DNA of 28,171 nucleotides, taken from contig JBCDJJ010000045.1 of the NCBI GenBank assembly GCA_038747915.1, positions 1 to 28,171 on the forward strand, written 5' to 3'. This DNA comes from JBCDAP01 sp038747915 (GTDB lineage Bacteria > Planctomycetota > Phycisphaerae > Phycisphaerales > UBA1924). The notes beneath the pieces are model-generated. The model did not search any database. It was not told the DNA's origin and saw only the letters and a list, made by a program, of their open reading frames with translations. Numbering within the stretch: position 1 is the first letter of the stretch; each line of letters opens with the position of its first letter. The position numbers were made by a program, and so were the translations under genes. Positions 8,301-15,333 of this stretch are shown here, piece by piece.

Positions 8301-9246
8301 TCATCAGGCGCAGGTGTGGCTGACACGTCGACCGGGAGACGCCGCGGTGCCCCTGTTCGACCCGCCCGCCGAGTTTGCGTGGCTGAGAACAAGCGACGAG
8401 CGCAGACTCAAGCTTTATGAGAGCAGCGTCAACTACGACCGTGCTGGATCAACGAGCGATTCCCTGTCGTTTTCATTCCATGACGGTATCGACACGATGG
8501 ATGCGCTCGAACGGATCTACCCCGGTCTCAAAGTCGCTCTGGAGCGTGAGCAACTCTTCGCCACTGTGCAACATGAAGGCAACGCACAGCGGTTGGATCT
8601 CGCTGTGAATCCATCGAACGGCCGCCTGGTTGTTACCAGCGACGTTCTCAACACCCCAGGGATCCGCAGCGCACTGACATCGGGATCATTGGCAGATAAA
8701 GATGTGCAGGTCTCTGTCTCGTTCGAACTCGCCGGCGGCGGGCATACCGAGCTTCCTCTCATCAAGCAGCAACCGGGTGTTCCTCCGACACTCCGGTTCA
8801 CCCGAGAGGCGCCGCACGAGCTGCCGCGGTTCGTGTTGGACCAGCCCGGTGCGAGCACCTTGGTGATGTCCAAGAACGACCCTTCGGTGCTGGTGCAGCC
8901 CGTGAGCTTCTCTCTGACCATGCCCGGGGATCCACATGCCGATGGCATCGTCGAGGAAAAGGGACGACTGCTGTGGAACGCCGCAGCGGCCACACGGATC
9001 GCGAGTGTCGTTCTTGACCGTGGGGATGACCGCGAGCGCGTCCTCGTCCCCGCCACACTATCCCGCAGCGCATCCGATTTTCGTGTCAGCGTTCGAATCG
9101 ACGGAGTCGCTCGTGAGGCGGACCGGGCCGAGCTCATCCGATGGACAGCAGGCGGGACCCCACCGACCGCTCGATCAATCATCGTCGCTGGACCCGGGGA
9201 GCTACCGATCACGCCGGTGACGGTCAGTGCTTCCGAAGAACAATGA
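5374..9246 (+). CDS. Large predicted lipoprotein of unknown function (1290 aa)
   Basis: The ATG at 5374 has a good Shine-Dalgarno site (AGGAG at 5362-5366, 7-nt spacing). The N-terminus is a lipoprotein signal: Arg11, a hydrophobic core, and lipobox LGSC with Cys29 as the lipidated residue, so the protein is probably membrane-anchored and faces the periplasm or cell surface. Residues about 40-135 are charged, Arg/Glu-rich and probably helical. Residues 411-440 are a VGPSP(P/S) hexapeptide repeat followed by a Ser/Gly/Pro linker, separating N- and C-terminal halves. Residues about 808-860 (LLILGDDLWRSPQVFLGG, then EVLSSMNGLRARWDRL) resemble an IPT/TIG immunoglobulin-like domain; this is a weak guess. 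The last 400 residues look beta-rich. No catalytic motif is seen. Codons for roughly residues 350-530 are less GC-rich (about 47-50% in sampled lines) than the rest. I do not recognise the family. Confidence 0.85.
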   Translation: MFTVSSSWAVRCMTAIGLGMCALVCLGSCAERERVFLSKPEVHTRERLVAERAREHNWLTNQLDKADSITTTFQGLSDYREYVGFYNSLAVSANPAQGNLDQLTNEAREAQLRGQLWDARAYELERQRAYERELSEGSPPGTRADLSSANGISSQTAENQTDPAGAIAGPLGTRSTDFGLPDPAGIQSTRAKARQNELFRDQVAFRDEVNAAIRFNQLDDSHDSAGNSLYELTMTISLAPDDEEDRYARVAVDVVPTALPDRASALAGLFRNWVDSLQSRLISDVVDLQSRLDARYETTSGGVARRSTSDRDPSARLTRSQEQFLLAFINGGGRATLARVQSMQELLWGDASSPGNEEKGILLAQPPAAGLLPARRLTRDAALELLTSGVRYGSAPVGATREKFFKESFFVGPSPPVGPSPSVGPSPSVGPSPSVGPSPGSSPGGDSVTPAAVGVLKKLLKSLETSQLTHTDAFNPADPLSRYKLEDLHAAIAWATWSTYYFSLHNIVGITLPKTDTSTGRFAGGLSVVERRSVTDDGSSTVAALDERGAPIAWTSTFDALNEEDVNSVLATPVIRRSELLQELFGTSGHNFPVDESGFVVFAKRLHRAEMRTYVPSVDPTEQAQTISEVAARETFLNLVLAVNALLPGSGVNANNQTQLVRRAQTLLHGIRRQALLIGYGDGERSFGWFVGPEYSIRDGEAEFLHRATSHNVAARLVVPGWRNTLRLRASHTWLSNDEYGASSPHRPLWDDRTVTLNLPLYNDASSFITEVLLAHSLDETTVFSARSRPRIASAHGTIQTMLDSDAGASTPQDLLILGDDLWRSPQVFLGGDRATSVEVLSSMNGLRARWDRLRPRTSDTLTVVTTYGEDSIGVPNDTDVRLLPPVDRSRPATRSAQQPQELLPRPFVDETPPVDGLVINIPRPQTYSEIELRTRRADDPTAAWAQSSATPRWINNGAAVRFDIGTRPTNAGTALHQAQVWLTRRPGDAAVPLFDPPAEFAWLRTSDERRLKLYESSVNYDRAGSTSDSLSFSFHDGIDTMDALERIYPGLKVALEREQLFATVQHEGNAQRLDLAVNPSNGRLVVTSDVLNTPGIRSALTSGSLADKDVQVSVSFELAGGGHTELPLIKQQPGVPPTLRFTREAPHELPRFVLDQPGASTLVMSKNDPSVLVQPVSFSLTMPGDPHADGIVEEKGRLLWNAAAATRIASVVLDRGDDRERVLVPATLSRSASDFRVSVRIDGVAREADRAELIRWTAGGTPPTARSIIVAGPGELPITPVTVSASEEQ
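6604..6693 (+). repeat. Five 18-bp tandem repeats (VGPSPS hexapeptide)
   Basis: Five in-frame units of the form GTTGGTCCATCGCCTTCC start at 6604, 6622, 6640, 6658 and 6676. Units 2 and 4 are identical; unit 3 has one change; units 1 and 5 differ at their ends. They encode VGPSPP/S repeats. The near identity at DNA level, including synonymous positions, points to recent slippage or expansion, so copy number may vary between strains. Confidence 0.95.
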
Positions 9247-9442
9247 GCGAGTGCTGGCACTACTGACGGGCGGTATGTTTCGGTCATCGATGTCACGGCG
9301 CGAGCCACACACTGATGTACCGATCACCAATCGGAGAGGGGTCATCATTCAGGGTCGTTAGCGGGGTGACGGGCTTCGCCGCCATCATCGTCGCTCGCTT
9401 GGATCGTTCCGCTGCCGATCGTCGCCGACCGCGCGCCATCAC

Positions 9443-10768
9443 TCACGCTCGACGCTCACCCACCGCCTCCGTCACCGCGCCCGAGCGCCCATCACCCTCA
9501 CCGAGCGCCGCACCCGCTGCGGTCCCCGCCACGAACCCGCTCGCCCACGCCCACTGGAAGTTGAATCCCCCGATCCGTCCGTCCACATCGAGAATCTCGC
9601 CGCACAGGTGCATCCCCGGGCACGCGCGCGACGCCATGCTCGACACCGCCACCTCGTCGAGCGGCACACCGCCCGCTGTGGTCTCGGCGTGCGTGAACCC
9701 GCGATCACCCACCACGTCGAGGTGCATCTCGTAGATCGCGCTCACCAGGGCGCGACGCCCCTCGCGCGTGAGCGAGGCGCCCGCCACACCCGCGTCCACC
9801 CCGGCCTCCTCGCACAGCGCGAGCGCCAGCCGGTTCGGTACGTGATCGCGCACCCACCGCCCCACTGTCCGCCGGCCAAGGTGCTGCAGCTCGCGGTCGG
9901 CAATGTCGCGATCCAGCTCCGGCACCCAGCACGCCACCAGGTGCGCCCTCGGATCGTGCGCCCGCGCCGCGGCCAGGTACCGGCTCATGTCCATCGGCGC
10001 CGGGCCCGAGATCCCGAAGTGCGTACACAGCGTCGGCCCGGTGAACGACTGCAACCGCTTGCCCGTCCCCGACCGCAGCTCGATCCGCGCCGGCGCCGCC
10101 ACGCCCGACAGGCCCCGCACCATCGCGCCGTCTCCAAGCTTGAGCGGCACCAACGCGGGGAACACCCGCTCGGTGATGGTGTGGCCGAGCGCGCGCGCAA
10201 ACTCGTACCCCGCGCCGTCCGACCCCGACCGCGGCAGCGCCTTCCCCCCGGTCGCGAGGATCACCCGATCCGCGGTGATCGCCCCCCACGCCCCCTCGAC
10301 GCGGAACGCCCCGCCGGACCCCGCGCTCTCTCCATCACACCGAACAATCCGCTCCACCCGCGCCGGGTGCCGGATCTCCACGCCCGCGTCGTCCGCAGCC
10401 CGCAGCAGCGCGTCCAGCACGGTCTGCGCCCGGTCCGTCGTCGGGAAGAGCTTGCCCGTCTCCTCCCGCTTGAACTCCACACCGAGCTCACCGAAAAACT
10501 CGACCACCCGCGGCACATCGAACCGCCGCAGCACCTTCTTGATCGCGCTCCGCGACCCACCCGCGTACGCATCCGCCGTCACCGCGTGATGCGTGACATT
10601 GCACCGCCCACCACCAGCGACCAGAATCTTCGCCCCGATCTTCTTCGCCCCGTCGAGCGCCACGATGCGCACGGGCCCCGCACCAACCCGACGCGCCTCA
10701 CGCCCCGCCCAGATCGTCGCCATCAGCCCCGCAGCACCGGCCCCGACGACGGCGAGACTAACTCGCAC
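9443..10768 (-). CDS. NAD(P)/FAD-dependent oxidoreductase, HI0933/BaiN (YhiN) family
   Basis: The 441-residue flavoprotein begins with an FAD-binding Rossmann motif (VVGAGAAGL, Gly9-Gly14) and has the family signature AGGGRCNVTH (51-60). A second dinucleotide-binding segment reads RVILATGGKALPRSGSDG, and the C-terminal motif GGFNFQWAWASGFVAGTAAG is characteristic. Members are annotated as putative flavoprotein reductases; the physiological substrate is mostly unknown. The start is GTG at 10768, the only usable start because an in-frame TGA lies five codons upstream. No Shine-Dalgarno site is adjacent, but a GGGAGGTG lies about 25 nt upstream in front of an 8-codon mini-ORF that overlaps this start. 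The gene lies 70 bp downstream of the KAP NTPase gene on the same strand. A 196-bp spacer without a gene separates its stop from the lipoprotein gene; no strong terminator is visible in it. Confidence 0.92.
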   Translation of the reverse strand: MRVSLAVVGAGAAGLMATIWAGREARRVGAGPVRIVALDGAKKIGAKILVAGGGRCNVTHHAVTADAYAGGSRSAIKKVLRRFDVPRVVEFFGELGVEFKREETGKLFPTTDRAQTVLDALLRAADDAGVEIRHPARVERIVRCDGESAGSGGAFRVEGAWGAITADRVILATGGKALPRSGSDGAGYEFARALGHTITERVFPALVPLKLGDGAMVRGLSGVAAPARIELRSGTGKRLQSFTGPTLCTHFGISGPAPMDMSRYLAAARAHDPRAHLVACWVPELDRDIADRELQHLGRRTVGRWVRDHVPNRLALALCEEAGVDAGVAGASLTREGRRALVSAIYEMHLDVVGDRGFTHAETTAGGVPLDEVAVSSMASRACPGMHLCGEILDVDGRIGGFNFQWAWASGFVAGTAAGAALGEGDGRSGAVTEAVGERRA

Positions 10769-10784
10769 ACCGGCCGCCGATCAT
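10758..10784 (-). promoter_or_regulatory. Possible 8-codon upstream ORF overlapping the flavoprotein start
   Basis: ATG at 10784 opens a mini-ORF (MIGGRCAS) ending in TAG at 10758-10760, inside the flavoprotein coding sequence. It is preceded by GGGAGGTG at about 11-nt spacing, slightly long. Since the flavoprotein GTG has no ribosome site of its own, translation could be handed over by re-initiation. This is speculative. Confidence 0.2.
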
Positions 10785-10838
10785 TGAAGAGATGTCACCT
10801 CCCACACCATGACACGCACAGATCATATCAAACGACCT

Positions 10839-12680
10839 CTAGCCATCGAAATCCGAATGTCTATGGAACGCATCTTCGACTGCAAAACCGATTATCTTGA
10901 ATAATCCCGGATCACTTATGCCAGTCTTACTTTGTATAGATCTTGAAGCTTTTATTATTAGTTTAGAAGTATTTTCGTTATCAACTATGAATCTTATTCT
11001 TTTTCTCTTTCTTGTTTTCTCCTGTAGATCAATTTTTAATGCTTTGTCTTTGATTTTTTCCATACTATCGAGAGACGATAGTATGACGTCTCCTACAGCC
11101 TCCGGTACCATTGAGTCCAACCACAATTGAATGCGCTCATATTCATACGTCGGCACTGTTGCATTTATCGTAGATGTGGAAGATCGCGATGCCGCCGAAG
11201 CCTCCCTGGTTTCCACAAGAAAGTTGTCGATCTGACGTCTTATTCTGCCACTTGCCAACCACTCCTGAGCGGCCTTTTCGTGAAGCAACTGGCGAATGAA
11301 CGGAAGCCGCTCAATCGCAAGGATTGTTCGCTCACGAGTACCCGCAGGATCGAATATTGATACTGCTTCTTCGCCATCCTGAAGGAGTAAATTTTTTAGA
11401 CGTTCAACCGGGTGTTCCTTAAGCGCCTCACATATTTCCTCGCTTTCCGACAAATATCTATAGCACCGATCGGATAGCGTAGATCTCAGAATCCGGGAGA
11501 CTGCACAACTACGTATAAATTGCTTTGTGGCGATCACTGTCTCGCCCTCTGCACGATCCTTAGCGATATCGTAGAGACGATGATCAACTAGCAGATTATT
11601 AATTAGCCTGATGAGTCCGCGCGGGGAGGCCTCGGACCCAATCCGCAGCAGCGTCGCACATCCAACGAGCGTCTCGGTGACCTCCTCGCTCGCGTGCTGA
11701 AGCTTCGATTCGATAATTCGCTTGATGAACGCCTCGAACCGTTGCTCGTGTGATGGCAGATACAGCGGCAGCTGAATGATCTTGTCAAGGTATCGCTCGC
11801 TCTCGGCATGATCCGGCAGATTGTACTCGTGCGCGTACCGTGCTCTCACGTGCTCGTTGATCACCCGGTGCGCCACACCGAACACGTAAATAAACCCCGG
11901 GCACGAGACCGCCAGCTTGATGTTGTCGAGCAATGTGAGCGACGTTTTCGGCGAGCACCGGTCCAGGTCGTCGATGAACACCACGATCTTGGGCACCTGG
12001 TCGCCCAGCTCGTTCATGAGCGTGAACGCGTTGAAGTACACGCTCTGGGCCGCGACGGGGTCGATCGGGTGCTCTCGCTCTCGGTCGTTCAGCTCCTCCT
12101 CGCGGTCGAGCATCTCCTTCATCACCGCCCCGAACTCCACCTCGGCGAACCCCGGCACCGCGATCTTCGCGCGTGCCGAGAGCCCGTACAGCATCGCCCG
12201 CAGGGCGTGGCTCGCCCGCTTCAGGCGTGAGACCGGCTCGCTCTTGGGCTTGAGCTTCGTGCTGAGCCGGTGCCGCTGGGTCTCGACGGCCGCGAAGATC
12301 GTGGCGACCAGCGGGATCACCGGGTGATCCTCCCGCTCGTACTGCCACGCGTTGAACCACACGGTCACCACACCCGAGTCCGGGTGGTGCTCGGCGTGCT
12401 GGTCGAGCTGCTGCTTGGCCAGCCGCATCACGCTCGTCTTGCCGTGCCCCCAGTCGCCGTAGACGCCAATCGAGAACGGCCCGCGTGTGCCCAGCGCCAC
12501 GCTCGCGACCACCTCCGCGAAGTCGGATGCCCCGAGATCGTCCTCCGAGAGCCTGCCCGACGGCTCGTCCTCGAGCAGCTGAAGTGGCTTCAGCTCGTGC
12601 TCGGCGTCGGGCTGCTCCTGCTCAAGCAGATCGGTGATCGCCGACTCAGAGTCCGTCGCACTCGTTTCTTTCTTCGCCAC
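10839..12680 (-). CDS. KAP-family P-loop NTPase
   Basis: KAP NTPases (Kidins220/ARMS and PifA type) are STAND-like ATPases; bacterial members include the phage-exclusion protein PifA, so an anti-phage role is possible but unproven. The 613-residue product has Walker A GDWGHGKTS (75-83), the KAP signature VWFNAWQYE (107-115) and Walker B KIVVFIDDLDRC (231-242). Unlike many KAP proteins it has no obvious transmembrane pair inserted in the NTPase domain, so it may be cytoplasmic. The GTG at 12680 is preferred because GGGAGG lies about 5 nt upstream; an ATG at 12746 would add 22 unrelated residues. Base composition is striking: codons for residues 1 to about 355 are 60-70% GC like the neighbours, while the C-terminal part falls to about 47% and then 25-27% GC in the last 250 bp. 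The gene lies directly downstream of tRNA-Met. Confidence 0.88.
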   Translation of the reverse strand: MAKKETSATDSESAITDLLEQEQPDAEHELKPLQLLEDEPSGRLSEDDLGASDFAEVVASVALGTRGPFSIGVYGDWGHGKTSVMRLAKQQLDQHAEHHPDSGVVTVWFNAWQYEREDHPVIPLVATIFAAVETQRHRLSTKLKPKSEPVSRLKRASHALRAMLYGLSARAKIAVPGFAEVEFGAVMKEMLDREEELNDREREHPIDPVAAQSVYFNAFTLMNELGDQVPKIVVFIDDLDRCSPKTSLTLLDNIKLAVSCPGFIYVFGVAHRVINEHVRARYAHEYNLPDHAESERYLDKIIQLPLYLPSHEQRFEAFIKRIIESKLQHASEEVTETLVGCATLLRIGSEASPRGLIRLINNLLVDHRLYDIAKDRAEGETVIATKQFIRSCAVSRILRSTLSDRCYRYLSESEEICEALKEHPVERLKNLLLQDGEEAVSIFDPAGTRERTILAIERLPFIRQLLHEKAAQEWLASGRIRRQIDNFLVETREASAASRSSTSTINATVPTYEYERIQLWLDSMVPEAVGDVILSSLDSMEKIKDKALKIDLQEKTRKRKRIRFIVDNENTSKLIIKASRSIQSKTGISDPGLFKIIGFAVEDAFHRHSDFDG

Positions 12681-12753
12681 CGGCGCCCTCCCACTTGCAT
12701 CGTTGCCCGAGATCAGGGCGATACCACACAGTAGGGTCCGGCTCAAGAGGCAA

Positions 12754-12827
12754 TGCCGAGGGGCGGACTTGAACCGCCGACCTGAGGGTTATGAATCCTC
12801 CGCTCTAACCAGCTGAGCTACCTCGGC
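12754..12827 (-). tRNA. tRNA-Met (anticodon CAU, elongator type)
   Basis: The cloverleaf folds with acceptor GCCGAGG/CCTCGGC and A73, D arm GCTC/GAGC, anticodon stem GAGGA/CCCTC with loop TTCATAA (anticodon CAU), and T arm GGCGG/CCGCC with loop TTCAAGT. It lacks the 1:72 mismatch and the GGG:CCC anticodon stem of initiator tRNA. A CAU anticodon can also belong to tRNA-Ile2 (lysidine-modified), but the C4:G69/C5:G68 pairs associated with TilS recognition are absent, so methionine is favoured. The last anticodon-stem pair is an A31:C39 mismatch, which is unusual. CCA is not encoded (TTG follows A73). Confidence 0.93.
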
Positions 12828-12893
12828 AAGAGCATCGAGTATAGCCCCCACACCTGCCCCCCAGACCACCTCGGGCCCCCTCACGGGCGGTGC

Positions 12894-15110
12894 TCACTCC
12901 TCGCACACACCGCCGAAGGCCACGACCATCGCGATGAAATCGTCGTCGTCGACCGTGCCGTCGCCATCCAGGTCGCCGGCACCCGCGTCCGCGGGCAGGC
13001 CGAAGTTCACCAGCACCGCGACGAAGTCGGCCGAATCGACCACCCCGTTGCCGTTCAGGTCGGCCCGGCACGCCAGCGGGGGCTGCTCCACGAGAAACAC
13101 CGCGTTCGCTGCGGCATCGAACACACCACCCTGGTCGAGCAGCGGCGCGCCGCCGATCACCGTCCGCCGGCCGGTGCCCGTGAGCGAGCCATCGAGATCG
13201 ACGTACGTGCTGTCCAGCTCGTCCGGGTCGGCGCCGTGGTACACCGGCATGGTGTTCACGAGGGTGATGCCCTCGAGCGTCATCCCCGAGCCCGCGGGAA
13301 GCGGGTCGCTCCAGAGCGACACCGCTGCCGGCTCGACATTCATGAATGTGACATTCGAGAGGTTCGCGTGGTTGCCGTAGCCTGTGGGCTGCACATGAAT
13401 CCCGCCCGCCGGGTTCTTACGATTGCCCAGCAACTGGGGGGCACGGCCCAGCGTGTTGTCCGACCGCTGATTGAACACCACATCCTCGAGAGTCGAGCGG
13501 AACGCGATGAGCCCGCCCGACGAGTCGGTCAGGATCGCATCGCGGAGAGTGTGCCGATCGTCCTCGATCCACACCCCGAGCACGCTGTTCTGATAGGTCT
13601 GAAAGTCTTCGAACACCGCATCGAACGACGCGTTGTAGTCCCCTACCATGAGCCCGTGCCCGCGCGTCTTGGGCCCGTACGTCGGGATGCCGCCGCCCGC
13701 GACGCCCGCGCGGTAGTTCGAGTGCGACACGTTCCCCGTGAACACCACCGTCTCGGTCTGCGACTGCTCACGCTGAATCAGCCGCGACATGTCGTAGCTC
13801 ATCACCTGCGAGTCGATGAAGAACCCGATGCCCTCGACCGTCCCTGCGGAGTGGTTGTTGATGAGCGGGTTGAACGGGTTCCGCCCCCAGAAGCCCGCGG
13901 GACGGTGCTCGGCCTGGTTCGACTCGGTGTGGTCGTCGCGCGGGAACGCGAACTCGGAGCCCGTCGTCACGCCATCGCCGGAGCGGCTCTTCCGCTTGAC
14001 CAGCATCGCCAGGTTGCCGCGGAACACGTTGCCCTTCTCGATGCCGTCCTCCGAGAAGATGTACGCCGTATCCCAGACATCCGCGACCACGTTCCGCTCG
14101 ACGCGCACATCGTTCACGCCATGCACCACGATGCCCCGCTGCCCGCTCGAGTGGATCGAGCAGTTCTCGATCGCATCGCCCGCCCGGCTTGGCGCCTCGA
14201 CCTGCCACCCGCGGTTTCCGTACTGCACATCGAGCGACTCGTCGCGGTGCCAATGGATCGGGTACCGGCCCGGCCGCGCGATCTGCCCGCCGCCCACCAG
14301 CTCGACGCCGCTCAAGGTGATCGGGCCCGACGTCGGCATGAACATCGCATGGAACCCGAGCTTGTCGAGCGGCTCACCCGTCGGCTTGACCTCATTCTCG
14401 GGGTTCACGATGCGGATGTTCCGCGAGAGCAGGCCCACCTCCGCGCGCATGTCGATGTCCTTGCCGGCGTAGGTGAACACGCGCCCGAGGTGCGTGTACG
14501 CAAGCGGCGGCTCCACGCCGATCGTGCGGCCGTCCGCTGACACCGAGGTCACCGTGAGCCGCTCCATCTCCCGCGCATCCTCGCCCGAGGGCGCCAGCGC
14601 GATCGCATCACCCACGGACCACCCGCTCGGCTCGATGAGCGTCAACTCGGTCGCGCCCGGCACCGCGTCCGCGGCGAGCTGCGTCCACGAGACGATCCCC
14701 GCCGTCTCCCCGTGCAGTTCGAGCGACCCGCCGTTCATCACGCCAAGCACACGGTAGCCCATCATCGGCTGATCCTCGGGTGCCCCGATGGGCTCGGTCA
14801 GCACGATGGTCAGCTCGCCCTCGAACGGGTCCTGCACCGACCCCGCACGGATCGCGCCCTGTGATCCCATCACCATGATCCGCGACGCCTCGAACCGCAC
14901 ATCGATCGCGTCGTCGAAGATCAACTCGCCCTGCACGATCACTTCACCGAGTGTCGCCGAGGGCACATCGAACACCACAGACGCCCCGGCCGCGATCGTC
15001 CAGTCCGACCCCGGCGCTAGCCCGAGCGACGAGAACAACACAGGCGACGACGACGCGCCGACCGAGCCACCAAGCACCAGTGCCACGACACCACACACCA
15101 TGCGATTCAT
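12894..15110 (-). CDS. Secreted G8-domain / parallel beta-helix protein with dockerin-like C-terminus
   Basis: The 738-residue product has a signal peptide (MNRMVCGVVALVLGGSVGAS). It continues with a G8-like region (about 35-165), where phrases such as GASVVFDVPSATLGEVIVQG and PFEGELTIVLTEP fit the fold. A right-handed beta-helix of PbH1-type repeats follows (about 220-640), including YPIHWHRDE and IVVHGVNDVRVERNVVADVW. This G8 plus beta-helix layout is shared with the animal CEMIP/TMEM2/PKHD1L1 proteins, some of which act on hyaluronan, so polysaccharide binding or cleavage is an inference. The last 58 residues hold two EF-hand-like calcium loops (DLNGNGVVDSADF and DLDGDGTVDDDDF), a planctomycete dockerin-like tail. 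The ATG at 15110 has GGAGAG about 6 nt upstream; upstream codons to 15194 look non-coding. It lies upstream of tRNA-Met on the same strand, with a 66-bp spacer. Confidence 0.9.
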   Translation of the reverse strand: MNRMVCGVVALVLGGSVGASSSPVLFSSLGLAPGSDWTIAAGASVVFDVPSATLGEVIVQGELIFDDAIDVRFEASRIMVMGSQGAIRAGSVQDPFEGELTIVLTEPIGAPEDQPMMGYRVLGVMNGGSLELHGETAGIVSWTQLAADAVPGATELTLIEPSGWSVGDAIALAPSGEDAREMERLTVTSVSADGRTIGVEPPLAYTHLGRVFTYAGKDIDMRAEVGLLSRNIRIVNPENEVKPTGEPLDKLGFHAMFMPTSGPITLSGVELVGGGQIARPGRYPIHWHRDESLDVQYGNRGWQVEAPSRAGDAIENCSIHSSGQRGIVVHGVNDVRVERNVVADVWDTAYIFSEDGIEKGNVFRGNLAMLVKRKSRSGDGVTTGSEFAFPRDDHTESNQAEHRPAGFWGRNPFNPLINNHSAGTVEGIGFFIDSQVMSYDMSRLIQREQSQTETVVFTGNVSHSNYRAGVAGGGIPTYGPKTRGHGLMVGDYNASFDAVFEDFQTYQNSVLGVWIEDDRHTLRDAILTDSSGGLIAFRSTLEDVVFNQRSDNTLGRAPQLLGNRKNPAGGIHVQPTGYGNHANLSNVTFMNVEPAAVSLWSDPLPAGSGMTLEGITLVNTMPVYHGADPDELDSTYVDLDGSLTGTGRRTVIGGAPLLDQGGVFDAAANAVFLVEQPPLACRADLNGNGVVDSADFVAVLVNFGLPADAGAGDLDGDGTVDDDDFIAMVVAFGGVCEE

Positions 15111-15189
15111 ACGGTCTCTCCAATTCACAGAACGGGCCTGGGCAGCACACGCCGCCCACTGGACCATGCGCCACGATCGCTCGCTCACC

Positions 15190-15218
15190 CCCATACCTCG
15201 CTATTTCATCAGTAGCAA
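15190..15218 (-). promoter_or_regulatory. Weak promoter candidate for the G8 protein gene
   Basis: On the minus strand, TTGCTA (15213-15218) and TATGGG (15190-15195) are separated by 17 nt, about 80 nt before the ATG at 15110. The match to consensus is modest. The remaining divergent spacer to 15333 shows no gene. Confidence 0.25.
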
Positions 15219-15333
15219 TTCGCGTCACATCTTCACCACCGCCACCACACCCCTACGTACATTGCCTCGCACACCGTCACCCACCATCCGTTGAGCGACG
15301 AGCACAGCCCACCACCGCAGGAGACAACCACGG

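Noticed and set aside
12681..12746. ATG 12746 as start of the KAP gene
   Set aside because: It lies 8 nt after the tRNA with no ribosome site, and the added residues do not look like KAP sequence; GTG 12680 has GGGAGG at good spacing.
12754..12827. Integrated element with attachment repeats at tRNA-Met
   Set aside because: No integrase gene and no second copy of the tRNA 3' end were found in the window.
13236..14540. 434-residue plus-strand frame inside the G8 protein gene
   Set aside because: Arg/His-rich antisense shadow with no domain; the minus strand encodes a coherent secreted protein.
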